Shown: positions 29,609 to 38,582, counted from the first letter of the stretch. The stretch is 64,000 nucleotides of DNA from Bosea sp. ANAM02 (GCF_011764485.1 NZ_AP022848.1:3872001-3936000), one strand, 5' to 3'. Translations and numbers: made by a program. Notes: a model not told the origin generated them from the letters alone.

Positions 29609-31474
29609 ATGGCCGACGCAGCCTCGCATGCCAGCTATCTCCCGCCGATCCTGACATTCTGCGCCGGGGCGGTGATTGCCGTGCCCCTGTTCCGCAAGCT
29701 CGGCCAGTCGGCGGTACTCGGCTATCTCGCGGCCGGCATCGTGATCGGCCCCTCGATCCTCGGCGTGATCAAGGACCCGGATGCGATCCGGGGCACGGCC
29801 GAGATCGGCGTCGTGCTGCTGCTCTTCCTCGTCGGCCTCGAATTGCAGCCCGCGCGGCTCTACTCGATGCGCAAGGACATTCTCGGCGCCGGCCTCGCGC
29901 AGATGGCTTTGAGCGCCATCGGCGTCGGCCTTGCCAGTTGGTGGTTCGGCCTGTCGACGGCGGGCGCCGTCGCCGTCGGCGTGGCACTCGCTCTCTCGCC
30001 GACGTCGATCGCACTGCAATTGCTGGAGGAGCGCGGCGACGGCAACGAGACCTATGGCCGCCGCACCTTCTCGATCCTGCTGTTCCAGGACATGGCGATC
30101 GCACCCGTGCTGGCGCTGCTGCCGCTGCTCGCGACCACCGGCGGGCGCGAAGCGGGAAGCCCGATGATGGCGCTGGCGAGCCTCGGCATCGCGCTCTTCG
30201 CACTGGTGCTGATCGTGCTGGCCGGGCGCTATGTGATGAACCCGTTCTTCCGCATCCTTGCCCATACCGGCGCGAAGGACGTGATGACGGCCGCCGCGCT
30301 GCTGATCGTGCTGGGTTCGGCGCTGCTGATGGAGCATGTCGGGCTCTCGATGGCGATGGGCGCCTTCCTGGCCGGCGTGATGCTGGCCGATTCGCATTTC
30401 CGGCATGAGCTGGAGGCCGATATCGAGCCCTTCCGCGGCGTGCTGCTCGGCCTGTTCTTCATGGCTGTCGGCATGTCGCTCGACCTCAAGCTCGTCGCCG
30501 ACAACTGGCTGCTGCTGGCGCTCGCCGCACCGCTCCTGGTGCTGTTCAAGATCGCGGTGGTGACCTCGATCCTGCGGCTGTCCTGTTCGTCCTGGCTCGA
30601 AGCGGTGCGGGCCGGCGCCCTTCTTTCCCCGGCCGGTGAATTCGCCTTCGTGCTGCTGCCGCTCGGCCTCGCGAACGGGCTGCTCACGGCCCAGCAATCG
30701 GCGATGGTCACCGCGCTCGCGGCGATCAGCATGCTGCTCGGCCCCGTGGTCGCCAAGCTGATCGACGCGAGGCTGCTGGCGCGCGTCACGCCCGCGACGA
30801 TGGACGAGGATTACGAAGGCGCGGGCGACAGCCCGGTCATGGTGATCGGCTTCGGCCGCTTCGGCCAGATCGTGACGCAGGCCCTGCTGCTCCAGCATAT
30901 CGACGTCACCGTGATCGATTCCGATGTCGAGCGCATTCGCTCGGCCGCGCAGTTCGGCTTCAAAATCTATTATGGCGACGGCACGCGGCTCGACGTGCTG
31001 CGCGCGGCGGGCGCCGGAAAGGCCCGCGTCATCTGCATCTGCGTCGATGACCGACAGGCGGCGCTGCGGATCGTCGAGATGGTGAAGGCAGAGTTCCCGA
31101 GCGTGCGCCTGCATGTGCGGGCGTATGACCGCATTCACGCGATCGAGCTGATGAAGGCGAATGTCGATTTCCAGATGCGCGAGACTTTCGAATCGGCCCT
31201 GGGCTTCGGCCGCGTCACGCTGGAAACGCTCGGCCTGACCCGCGACGAGGCCGATCTCGTGATCGACCATGTCCGCGACCGCGACGCGCAGCGCATGGAG
31301 ATCCAGTTCCACGAAGGGCTCGCCGCGGCGATCAACCGCGTGCCGCGCGTCACGCCGGAGCCGCTGGTCGCGCCCAAGGCCAAGTCGAAGCCGCTCACGC
31401 CGGAGACGCGGCAGGTCATCGAGGACGGCGGGGCGGAAGTCGCCGTCGGCGGCGTCGGCGAACCCGAGCGATGA
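29609..31474 (+). CDS. Monovalent cation:proton antiporter (CPA2, Kef-like) with RCK domain
   Basis: This 621-residue transporter has about twelve to thirteen membrane helices over residues 1-390, with the CPA2 segments YLAAGIVIGPSILG and FLVGLELQPARLYS. A TrkA-N/RCK nucleotide-binding domain follows: VMVIGFGRFGQIVTQALL, then DSDVERI and YYGDGTRLDVLRAAGA. It resembles KefB/KefC potassium efflux systems gated by glutathione adducts or NADH. No KefF/KefG ancillary gene is adjacent. It overlaps the MATE gene as ATGA. Confidence 0.93.
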   Translation: MADAASHASYLPPILTFCAGAVIAVPLFRKLGQSAVLGYLAAGIVIGPSILGVIKDPDAIRGTAEIGVVLLLFLVGLELQPARLYSMRKDILGAGLAQMALSAIGVGLASWWFGLSTAGAVAVGVALALSPTSIALQLLEERGDGNETYGRRTFSILLFQDMAIAPVLALLPLLATTGGREAGSPMMALASLGIALFALVLIVLAGRYVMNPFFRILAHTGAKDVMTAAALLIVLGSALLMEHVGLSMAMGAFLAGVMLADSHFRHELEADIEPFRGVLLGLFFMAVGMSLDLKLVADNWLLLALAAPLLVLFKIAVVTSILRLSCSSWLEAVRAGALLSPAGEFAFVLLPLGLANGLLTAQQSAMVTALAAISMLLGPVVAKLIDARLLARVTPATMDEDYEGAGDSPVMVIGFGRFGQIVTQALLLQHIDVTVIDSDVERIRSAAQFGFKIYYGDGTRLDVLRAAGAGKARVICICVDDRQAALRIVEMVKAEFPSVRLHVRAYDRIHAIELMKANVDFQMRETFESALGFGRVTLETLGLTRDEADLVIDHVRDRDAQRMEIQFHEGLAAAINRVPRVTPEPLVAPKAKSKPLTPETRQVIEDGGAEVAVGGVGEPER

Positions 31475-32877
31475 GCGAGGCGGCGGCGCGGCCGGCACAG
31501 GCCGTCTTCCTCGAGGGACCGCTGATGCGCCATGTCGCGGTGATGACCGCGACGAGTTCGGTCGGCCTGATGGCGGTCTTCGTCGTCGATCTTCTGTCGC
31601 TGCTCTACGTCTCCTGGCTCGGGCGGCCGGAGGCGACGGCCGGCGTCGGCTTCGCCACGATCGTGCTCTACCTGATGATCTCGGTGAATGTCGGCCTGAT
31701 GATCGCGGTGACGGCGCTGACCTCGCGCAGCATCGGCGCGGGCGACCGCCCGGCGGCCCGGCGCATCGCGGCCTCGACCATGGTGCTGTCGGCGCTCGTC
31801 GCGCTCGTCATCTCGCTTGCGGCGCTGCCCTTCCTGCCGAAGCTGCTCAGCCTGCTCGGCGCACGCGACCAGTCGCATGCGGTCGCACTCTCCTTTCTCC
31901 AGATCGTGCTGCCCTCGAACGCCCTGATGGCGATCGGCATGGGCCTCTCCGGCATCCTGCGCGCGGTCGGCGACGCCAGGCGCGCGATGTTCGTGACGCT
32001 CGGCGGCGGCATCGCGACGGCGGGCCTCGACCCGCTGCTGATCTTCGGCTTCGGGCTCGGGCCGGACGGCGCCGCGATCGCGATCGTGCTGGCGCGCGTC
32101 ATCATCGTCGCCATCGGCTTCCATGGCTGCGTGAGCGTGCATGACATGATTGACCGCCCGCGGCTCGCCTTCATCCGACAGGATGCCGCCCGGGCCTTCG
32201 CGATCGCGGGACCGGCGATCCTGACCAATCTCTCGAACCCGATCGCCAACGCGGTCTTCGCCAGCGTCGTCGCCCGCTTCGGCGATGCGGCGATCGCAGC
32301 GCTCGCGATCGTGGACCGGCTGGTGCCGGTGGCCTTCGGCGTCCTTTTCGCGCTGTCGGGCTCGGTCGGGCCGATCCTCGGCCAGAACTGGGGCGCCGGG
32401 CGCTTCGACCGGATGCGCCGGGGCCTGACCGATTCGGCGATCTTCGCCGCAGCTTGCGTTCTCGTCTCCTGGGCGCTGCTCTTCGCCTTTCGCGGCCCCC
32501 TCGTCTCCGCCTTCCATGCAACGGGGCTGACGGCGGAGCTCGTTCTGTTCTTCTGCCTGATCGCCGGGCCGATGTGGATCTTCGTCGGCATGCTCTTCGT
32601 CGCCAACGCCGCCTTCAACAATCTCGGCATGCCGTTCCTGTCGACGCTGTTCAGTTGGGGCCGCGCTACGCTCGGCACCGTGCCGCTCGCCATCCTCGGC
32701 GCGCATCTCGCCGGGCCGAAGGGCGCGATGGCGGGCTCCGCGCTCGGCGCCGTCGCCTTCGGCGTGCTGGCGCTGATCTTCGCCTATCGCGGCATCGCCC
32801 GGCTGGAGCGCCGGGCCGCGCAACGGCAAGCCGCAACCGATTTGCCAGGCAAGGACACCCTGCTATCGTCGCCCTAG
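31471..32877 (+). CDS. MATE family multidrug/cation efflux transporter
   Basis: The 468-residue product has twelve predicted helices in two six-helix halves, as in the MATE branch of the MOP superfamily. The second half is marked by NPIANAVFASVVARFGDAAIAAL, and SGSVGPILGQNWGAGRFDRM is a classic MATE block at about residue 295-315. Such proteins exchange protons or sodium for drugs or small organics. Its ATG overlaps the antiporter stop, so both transporters share a transcript. Confidence 0.92.
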   Translation: MSEAAARPAQAVFLEGPLMRHVAVMTATSSVGLMAVFVVDLLSLLYVSWLGRPEATAGVGFATIVLYLMISVNVGLMIAVTALTSRSIGAGDRPAARRIAASTMVLSALVALVISLAALPFLPKLLSLLGARDQSHAVALSFLQIVLPSNALMAIGMGLSGILRAVGDARRAMFVTLGGGIATAGLDPLLIFGFGLGPDGAAIAIVLARVIIVAIGFHGCVSVHDMIDRPRLAFIRQDAARAFAIAGPAILTNLSNPIANAVFASVVARFGDAAIAALAIVDRLVPVAFGVLFALSGSVGPILGQNWGAGRFDRMRRGLTDSAIFAAACVLVSWALLFAFRGPLVSAFHATGLTAELVLFFCLIAGPMWIFVGMLFVANAAFNNLGMPFLSTLFSWGRATLGTVPLAILGAHLAGPKGAMAGSALGAVAFGVLALIFAYRGIARLERRAAQRQAATDLPGKDTLLSSP

Positions 32878-32912
32878 GCATGGGACCAAAGGCCGGCCGG
32901 GGAGAAGCGTCC

Positions 32913-33809
32913 ATGATGAACCTGTTCGATATCATGCAATCGGCCCAGCACGGCCAGGCGCTGCCGAACCTCGCCCAGCAATACGGCCTGAGCCTGCAGC
33001 AGACGCAGGCCGCGCTCGATGCCCTGCTGCCGGCCTTCTCGATGGGCTTGCAGCGGCAGACGCGCGACCCCTATGCCTTCGGCTCGCTGGCGCAGATGAT
33101 GACGGCCTCGCCCTATGCGCGCTTCTTCGAGGCGGGTGGCTACGGCATTCCCGCCGGTGCGCAGACCGCCGGCAACGACGTGCTGAGCCAGCTCTTCGGC
33201 TCGCGCGAAGTCAGCCAGGCGATCGCGGCGCAGGCAGCCGCGACCAGCGGCGTCTCGCAGGCTATCCTCAAGCAGATGCTGCCGGTCATTGCCGCGATGC
33301 TGATGGGCGGCCTGTCCAAGACATCGAGCAACGAGGGGCTGGGCGGCATTCTCGGCCAGTTTGCCGAGATGATGCGCGGCCAGATGCCGGGCATGCAGCC
33401 CGCACCGCAGCAGCAGCCGCAGATGCCGGCCAATCCGTTCGAGGCGATCCTCAAGGGCATGTTCGGCCAGGCCGGCGGCCAGCCGCAGCCCAGCCCGCAG
33501 GCCGCCCCCTCCGATCCGTTCGGCGGCGCGCTCGGCCAGATTCTCGGCGGCATGTTCGGCGGCATGGCGCAGCCGCAGCCGGAGCCGGAACCCGCTCCCC
33601 GTCCGCGTAGCGCGCCGCGGCGCGCGTCCGTGCCGGAACCGGAGCCCGAGGAGACCGCGCCGTCATCCTCGGCCAATGGGCCGGGCTCGATCGGGCTCGA
33701 CGCCCTCAACCAGATGTTCGAGCACGGCCGCCAGATCCAGGACGACCATCAGAACGCGCTGAAATCGATCCTCGACGCCATGCTCGGCGGCGGGCAGGGT
33801 CGCCGCTGA
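32913..33809 (+). CDS. DUF937 domain protein with proline/glutamine-rich linker
   Basis: The 298-residue protein starts MMNLFDIMQSAQHGQALPNLA, the opening of a DUF937 domain, and contains the amphipathic DUF937-like segment LKQMLPVIAAMLMGGLS. A low-complexity stretch rich in proline and glutamine covers about residues 160-250, and a helical tail ends QNALKSILDAMLGGGQGRR. No function is established for DUF937. The start follows GGGGAGAAGCGTCC. It lies 35 bases after the MATE gene and may be co-transcribed. Confidence 0.85.
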   Translation: MMNLFDIMQSAQHGQALPNLAQQYGLSLQQTQAALDALLPAFSMGLQRQTRDPYAFGSLAQMMTASPYARFFEAGGYGIPAGAQTAGNDVLSQLFGSREVSQAIAAQAAATSGVSQAILKQMLPVIAAMLMGGLSKTSSNEGLGGILGQFAEMMRGQMPGMQPAPQQQPQMPANPFEAILKGMFGQAGGQPQPSPQAAPSDPFGGALGQILGGMFGGMAQPQPEPEPAPRPRSAPRRASVPEPEPEETAPSSSANGPGSIGLDALNQMFEHGRQIQDDHQNALKSILDAMLGGGQGRR

Positions 33810-33839
33810 GACGCCTCGGTTTCTGTCTGCAGGGCGCAT

Positions 33840-33870
33840 GAAAAAGGGCGGAAGCACGAAGCTCCCGCCC
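33840..33870 (-). terminator. Rho-independent terminator of the DUF1127 gene
   Basis: Read on the minus strand, GGGCGGGAGC pairs with GCTTCCGCCC (one G-U pair) around TTCGT and is followed by TTTTTC. It lies about 25 bases past the DUF1127 stop at 33894. Confidence 0.85.
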
Positions 33871-33893
33871 GCAGGGACGCTGCCGCCAAGGGG

Positions 33894-34256
33894 TCAGGCG
33901 CAGCGTGCAACCGTGATATCGGCCTTCCCGGCCAGCATCGGAGCTGCGCCGGCATGGCGCAGGGCATGTTCGCGCCGCGCGGCAGCGAGGTTCGATGAGG
34001 AGCGGGAGCGCTCGGCCAGGACGGTCGAGGGATCGTCGAGCCAGGACGTCGCCAGCGCGCCGTCGATATCCGAGCGCACGAGGCCGATATCCTTGAGACC
34101 GCGCTCGTCGAGCTCGGCACCCAGGCGCATCACCTCACGGCGATGGATCAGCGCGCGCACGAGTTGAATCGTTCCGGCAGCAGCGATGGCGGCAACACGC
34201 GTGACGCCGGCCGAAACGGACGAGAGCGACTTCGCGGCAATGGTCATGAGCAGCAT
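33894..34256 (-). CDS. DUF1127 domain small protein
   Basis: This 120-residue protein carries the arginine-rich DUF1127 helix pair: HRREVMRLGAELDERGLKDI followed by GLVRSDIDGALATSW. DUF1127 (YjiS-like) proteins are short, basic and abundant in rhizobia; some bind RNA and affect sRNA-mediated phosphate and carbon responses, but this one has a longer N-terminus and tail than the 45-50 residue minimal form. AGAGGAGGCC before the ATG is a strong ribosome site. It is divergent from the LysR gene and has its own terminator, so it is a likely target of that regulator. Confidence 0.85.
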   Translation of the reverse strand: MLLMTIAAKSLSSVSAGVTRVAAIAAAGTIQLVRALIHRREVMRLGAELDERGLKDIGLVRSDIDGALATSWLDDPSTVLAERSRSSSNLAAARREHALRHAGAAPMLAGKADITVARCA

Positions 34257-34434
34257 GACGGCCTCCTCTGGCGGTGCGGAACGTTGATCTTGTGCCTCTC
34301 CCCCCGCCCGGACGCGCCATTGACAGGGAATTTCGGAGCGCATTCGGACTCTAGCGAGGCTCTGGCCATCAGCCAAACGAATGGTTATGATGTCTCGCAA
34401 CACTGATATTGATGAACAGTGACGGGGATCGCCC
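34257..34434. promoter_or_regulatory. Divergent intergenic region between DUF1127 and LysR genes
   Basis: The 178-base space becomes AT-rich next to the lysR gene (ATGGTTATGATG, ACTGATATTGATGAAC), unlike the GC-rich surroundings. LysR regulators commonly bind the space between themselves and a divergent target. I cannot fix an exact T-N11-A site, so the operator is inferred. Confidence 0.45.
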
Positions 34435-35316
34435 ATGGCCCATGTGCTCGATGCCGATCAGCTCAAGACCTTCGTTGCGATCGCCGATACGGGCTCCTTC
34501 ACCCGCGCCGCCGAGATCGTCTTCAAGACACAGTCGGCCGTTTCCATGCAGATGAAGCGGCTGGAGGAGCGGGTCGGGCGGCCCCTGTTCGGCCGTGACG
34601 GGCGCCATGCCAAGCTGACCGAGGATGGCGAGCGCCTGCTCGACTATGCCCGCCGGATCGTGCGCCTCAATCTCGAATGCGTGGCGTCCTTCGCCGATGC
34701 CGATCTCAAGGGCCGCATCCGCCTCGGCGTGCCCGACGACTATGCCGATCGCTACCTGCCGGAGATCCTGGCGCGCTTCGCCCATTCGAATCCGCGCGCC
34801 GAGGTCACCGTCGTCTGCGAGCCGACGCCGATGCTGGCGGAGCGGATCGCGACCGGCGATATCGACCTCGCGATCATCACCCATGTCGAAAGCCGCGGCC
34901 AGGGCGAGATCATCCGCATCGAGCCGCTGCTCTGGGTCACCTCGGCGCGCCACAGTGTGCATGAGGAGGACCCGCTGCCGCTGGCGTTGGGCCGGCCGAC
35001 CTGCAACTGGCGCCAGGCCGCGGTCGATGCGCTGGAATCGAAGGGCCGCCGCTTCCGCGTGCTCTATGCGAGCTGGAATTCAACCGCAGTCGGCGCTGCG
35101 GTGTTGGCTGGGCTCGCGATCTCGGTGCTGCCGGAGAGTGCCGTCAGGCCGGGCATGCGCATCCTCGGGCCCTCGGAAGGCTTCGCGACCTTGCCGTCAT
35201 GCAAGATCGGGCTCTTGCGCACCCGCTTCGACCCGTCGGTTCTGTCCAACGCGCTGGCCGAGCACATCATCCAGAGCCTCGACAATCTGGCGAGCTTCAA
35301 GACGGCGGCGGAGTAG
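34435..35316 (+). CDS. LysR family transcriptional regulator
   Basis: The 293-residue protein has the standard LysR winged helix at residues 5-65 (LDADQLKTFVAIADTGSFTR, then QSAVSMQMKRLEERVGRPLF) and a ligand domain from about 95 with GRIRLGVPDDYADRYLPEIL. The ligand is unknown. The divergent partner is a DUF1127 gene, an arrangement that recurs in rhizobia. It converges with the Flp pilin gene with a four-base gap. Confidence 0.93.
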   Translation: MAHVLDADQLKTFVAIADTGSFTRAAEIVFKTQSAVSMQMKRLEERVGRPLFGRDGRHAKLTEDGERLLDYARRIVRLNLECVASFADADLKGRIRLGVPDDYADRYLPEILARFAHSNPRAEVTVVCEPTPMLAERIATGDIDLAIITHVESRGQGEIIRIEPLLWVTSARHSVHEEDPLPLALGRPTCNWRQAAVDALESKGRRFRVLYASWNSTAVGAAVLAGLAISVLPESAVRPGMRILGPSEGFATLPSCKIGLLRTRFDPSVLSNALAEHIIQSLDNLASFKTAAE

Positions 35317-35320
35317 GAAA

Positions 35321-35500
35321 TCAGGGGCCCTTCAGGGGGGCGGCCGCGGAAGCCAGGAACGTATTGACCCGCTCTCCGAAATAGGTGAGCGATCCGATTA
35401 TCGTGATAGAGATGATGCTGGCGACGAGCCCGTATTCGATCGCGGTCACCCCACGCTCGTCGCGGATGAACTCGGAGAAGCTGGCTCGAATCCGTTTCAT
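35321..35500 (-). CDS. Flp/Fap-type pilin (type IVb), short orphan gene
   Basis: This 59-residue frame starts MKRIRASFSEFIRDERGVTA and continues IEYGLVASIISITIIGSL. The G-x-T-x-x-E-Y motif with glycine before and the hydrophobic run after is the Flp pilin signature, with cleavage by a TadV/CpaA prepilin peptidase expected just before the hydrophobic segment. It would be the subunit of a tight-adherence (Tad) pilus. No tad, cpa or prepilin peptidase gene is in the window, so it is an isolated copy. The upstream base pattern GCCGCTAACGTTGCGGC forms an imperfect palindrome next to the ATG. Confidence 0.87.
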   Translation of the reverse strand: MKRIRASFSEFIRDERGVTAIEYGLVASIISITIIGSLTYFGERVNTFLASAAAPLKGP

Positions 35501-35592
35501 GCCGCAACGTTAGCGGCAAGCTTCATCCAACTGGTTAATTTCCGAAGCACAATCTGCTGGAAAATGCGCTCTTCAGGCGGGCTGCAGCGATT

Positions 35593-36972
35593 TCAGAGCG
35601 CCATCTCGGTCATCACCGGCTCGACCTTGCCCTGCCAGGCGTCGCGGTAGCGCGCCTGCAGCGCCTGCGCCAGGTTCTGGCGGCGCTCCAGAATCGCGTC
35701 CAGCGGCTCCAGGAAACGGGTCTCGTCCTGCCCGGCGGCGTTCTTCAGAGCCCTGCGGGCGAGCCCGGCGCGCGACAGCGCCACGACCTCGGCCGCGATC
35801 TCGACGAGTTTGCGCCCGCCGATGGCGGCGGCAAGACCCTCGCGCGGCACCGCATCGCGCAAAGCCTGCCGTTCCGCCGCGCTCCAGCCCCTGACGAGGT
35901 CCCAGGCCGCATCGAGCGAGACGGTGTCATAGAGCAGGCCGACCCAGAAGGCCGGCATCGCGGTCAGCATGTCCGGCGGGCCGGCGTCGCAGCCGCGCAT
36001 CTCCAGGAAGCGCTTGAGCCTGACCTCGGGGAAGAGCGTCGAGAGATGGTTGGCCCAATCGGACATCGTCGCCTTCTCGCCCGGCAATTGCGGCAGGCGG
36101 CCGGCCAGCAGGTCGCGGAAGGAGGCGCCGGCGACGTCATGATAGGTGTCGCCGCGCTTGACGAAATATAGGGGCACGTCGAGCGCCCAGTCGACATAGC
36201 CCTCGTAGGACATGCCTTCGTCGAAGGCGAAGGCGAGCATGCCGGAGCGGGCGTTGTCAGTGTCGCGCCAGATCTCGGAGCGCATCGACTGGAAGCCGTT
36301 GAGCTTGCGCTCCAGGAAAGGCGAGGAGGCGAAGAGAGCCGTGGAGAGCGGCTGCAGCGCCAGCGAGACCCGGAGCTTGCGCACCATGTCCGCCTCGCTG
36401 GCGAAGTCGAGATTGACCTGCACGGTGCAGGTCCGGAACATCATGTCGAGGCCCATCGTGCCGACCTTCGGCATGTAGTTCGCCATGATCTTGTAGCGGC
36501 CCTTCGGCATCACCGGGGTCTCGGCGCGGGTCCAGAGCGGCGAGGCGCCAAGCGCGACGAAGCCGATGCCGTGCGGAGCGGCCACGGCCTTCACGTCGGC
36601 GAGATGGGCCTGGAGCTCTGCTTCCGTCTCGTGCAGCGTCTCCAGTGGCGCGCCCGACAACTCGAACTGACCGCCGGGCTCCAGCGAGATCGCGCCGCCG
36701 CCATCCGGTCCGGCCAGGCCGATGATATGGCCGGCATCGACGATCGGCTCCCAGCCGAGACGCTTCTGCATGCCTTCGAGCAAGGCCCGGATGCCGCCGG
36801 CGCCGTCCCTGCCCTCATAAGGCACGGGAGCGAGATCGCTGCGATAGAACGGGAATTTCTCGTGCTCGGTGCCGATGCGGAAGGACGAGGCCGGTTTCTC
36901 GCCGGCGGCGATCCACGCGATCAGTTCGGCCTTGGAACCGATCGGGGTCGAATCGGACACGTCGCGAGCCAT
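35593..36972 (-). CDS. gshA: Glutamate-cysteine ligase
   Basis: This 459-residue enzyme makes gamma-glutamylcysteine, the first step of glutathione synthesis. It belongs to the plant/alphaproteobacterial GCS2-like class, with SFRIGTEHEKFPFYR at about residues 27-41, GGQFELSGAPLETLHETEAE and VNLDFASEADMVRKLRVSLALQP. MARDVSDSTPIGSKAELIAW is the family-like start; an upstream frame to 37101 is not conserved. It lies 168 bases beyond rsmE and is probably in the same direction of transcription as it. Glutathione links it in function to the 1-Cys peroxiredoxin and the Kef-like antiporter here. Confidence 0.96.
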   Translation of the reverse strand: MARDVSDSTPIGSKAELIAWIAAGEKPASSFRIGTEHEKFPFYRSDLAPVPYEGRDGAGGIRALLEGMQKRLGWEPIVDAGHIIGLAGPDGGGAISLEPGGQFELSGAPLETLHETEAELQAHLADVKAVAAPHGIGFVALGASPLWTRAETPVMPKGRYKIMANYMPKVGTMGLDMMFRTCTVQVNLDFASEADMVRKLRVSLALQPLSTALFASSPFLERKLNGFQSMRSEIWRDTDNARSGMLAFAFDEGMSYEGYVDWALDVPLYFVKRGDTYHDVAGASFRDLLAGRLPQLPGEKATMSDWANHLSTLFPEVRLKRFLEMRGCDAGPPDMLTAMPAFWVGLLYDTVSLDAAWDLVRGWSAAERQALRDAVPREGLAAAIGGRKLVEIAAEVVALSRAGLARRALKNAAGQDETRFLEPLDAILERRQNLAQALQARYRDAWQGKVEPVMTEMAL

Positions 36973-37140
36973 GGGCGCTCCGGCAGATGAGACAAGACGA
37001 CCGGCCCCGACACCGAAGGTGCGGAGGAAGCCGGAGAAGGATGCACAGACATAGGCGAGCGCCGGGCGCTCGACAACGACCGGCAATGTGCATTCATGCA
37101 AAGGCGACCGGCGCTGGCGGCAGGCCTCGCCGGCTTTCCT

Positions 37141-37887
37141 TCAGGCCCTCGGCCAGTCGCCAAGCACCGCCTGCACCAGCGCGAGTGCCGCGACCGCCGC
37201 GGTGTCCGCCCGCAGGATGCGCGGGCCGAGCGAGATCGGCAGCGTGTTGGGCCGCGCCCGGATCAGCTTGCGCTCGGCCTCGTCGAAACCACCCTCGGGA
37301 CCGATCAGGACGGCGAGCGGGGCAGGCTTGCGCTCCGCCAGCGCGGCGACCGGGCTCGCCTCAGTCATATCCTCGTCGCAGAAGATCAGCAGCCGCTCCG
37401 GCGCAAGCCCCGCCAGGGCGGCCTCCAGCGGCCGCTCCGGCTCGATCGCGGGCAGGCTGAGAATGCCGCATTGCTCGGCCGCCTCGACGGCATTGGCGCG
37501 CATCCGGTCAAGATTGAGCCGGGAGACCTGGGTGCGCCGGGTCAGGACGGGCTGCAGCAGGCCAGCCCCCATCTCGACGGCCTTCTGCGCCATGTAATCC
37601 AGCCGCGCATGCTTCAGCGGCGCGAACAGATAATGCAGGTCGGAAGCCGGGGGCTGCGGCTTCGTCTGCCGGACCAGTTCGAGATTCGCCTGCTTGCGCC
37701 CCTCCGGCACGAGGCGTGCCAGCCATTCGCCGTCGCGCCCGTTGAAGACGAGAACCGTGCCATCGACCCGCAACCGCAGGACATTGAGCAGATAATTGGC
37801 CTGCTCTCGTTCGAGCGGGAGAATAGCCGCCGCGGCCAGGGGCTGATCTATGAACAGCCGGTGCCGGGCGAAATCGGGAACGGACAT
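37141..37887 (-). CDS. rsmE: 16S rRNA (uracil(1498)-N3)-methyltransferase
   Basis: This 248-residue SPOUT methyltransferase modifies U1498 of 16S rRNA. A PUA-like N-terminal domain (RHRLFIDQPLAAAAILPLER and ANYLLNVLRLRVDG) is followed by the knotted SPOUT domain with QKAVEMGAGLLQPVLTRRTQ, AVLIGPEGGFDEAERKLI and SLGPRILRADTAAVAALALV. The start MSVPDFARHRLFID is chosen from two nearby ATGs by family length. The gene is upstream of gshA on the same strand. Confidence 0.96.
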   Translation of the reverse strand: MSVPDFARHRLFIDQPLAAAAILPLEREQANYLLNVLRLRVDGTVLVFNGRDGEWLARLVPEGRKQANLELVRQTKPQPPASDLHYLFAPLKHARLDYMAQKAVEMGAGLLQPVLTRRTQVSRLNLDRMRANAVEAAEQCGILSLPAIEPERPLEAALAGLAPERLLIFCDEDMTEASPVAALAERKPAPLAVLIGPEGGFDEAERKLIRARPNTLPISLGPRILRADTAAVAALALVQAVLGDWPRA

Positions 37888-38011
37888 GGGCGCAGGCATC
37901 TCCAGCACGCGGTGGCAGAGTTGGGGAAGTAACGCGAAAAACGCCACAATCCCCTTGTAACAGGCAGCGCATCCCACAAGACCACCCATGGACTCGCAAG
38001 AGTCGTTGGCG

Positions 38012-38031
38012 TTAACAGCGCCTGCTGTTAA
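38012..38031. promoter_or_regulatory. Inverted repeat TTAACAGC-GCCT-GCTGTTAA
   Basis: Two perfect 8-base arms flank a 4-base spacer in the 196-base space between the divergent rsmE and exported-protein genes, about 55 bases before the latter's start. The AT-containing, symmetric layout suits a dimeric repressor operator. No regulator can be named. Confidence 0.5.
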
Positions 38032-38083
38032 GGACGTATTTAACGATCGGCCGGGCGTGCCGGCAATCCGGAGTAAGGACACC

Positions 38084-38566
38084 ATGCGGCGTTGGATGGC
38101 TTCAGGCGTTATCGCGGTGCTCGGCCTTGCCGTGGCCCCGTTCCTGATCGCGGCTTCCGCAAATGCGCAAATCTCCGGCTGCGAGCAGATCCAGAAGCTG
38201 CTCGGCGAGCGCCAGTCGATCGTGTCTCGGCTCTCGGCCGCCCAGAAGGCCAAGAAGAAGATGACGCCGCAAGAGGCGTGCAGTTCCTTCGGCCGCCTCG
38301 TGAACAACGGCGACGCCGCGATCAAGTTTGCCAACGCGAACAAGGACTGGTGTCAGATTCCGCAGACCTTCATCGACGGCATGGAGGCCGACAACAAGAA
38401 GGTGGCCGGCTTCCGCGCCCAGGCCTGCAACGCCGTGAAGCAGCAGGCCGCGATGGAGCGCCGTGCCCGGCAGCAGCAGGCGCAGGGCGCCAACCCGTTC
38501 GGGGGCGCCGATTCGATCACCAGCGGCGCCGGCGGCGGGATGCGCGTTCCGCAGGGCGCGCTCTGA
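38084..38566 (+). CDS. Hypothetical exported protein with four cysteines
   Basis: The 160-residue product has a signal peptide (MRRWMASGVIAVLGLAVAPF through ASANAQ) and a mature helical region with cysteines in SGCEQIQ, QEACSSF, DWCQIP and QACNAV, which could form two disulfides. The tail is glutamine- and glycine-rich. I do not recognise a named family. The ATG at 38084 follows AAGGACACC. An inverted repeat lies about 55 bases upstream, and ubiA follows 16 bases after the stop. Confidence 0.75.
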   Translation: MRRWMASGVIAVLGLAVAPFLIAASANAQISGCEQIQKLLGERQSIVSRLSAAQKAKKKMTPQEACSSFGRLVNNGDAAIKFANANKDWCQIPQTFIDGMEADNKKVAGFRAQACNAVKQQAAMERRARQQQAQGANPFGGADSITSGAGGGMRVPQGAL

Positions 38567-38582
38567 CCGGCGCCCCGGCGCC

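Noticed and set aside
29273..31498. A 741-residue minus-strand frame
   Set aside because: It covers the antiporter gene in antisense and is of low-complexity composition with no family motif.
35565..35600. Possible terminator after gshA
   Set aside because: The CGCTCT/AGAGCG arms are short and separated by more than 20 bases, so the structure is too weak to call.
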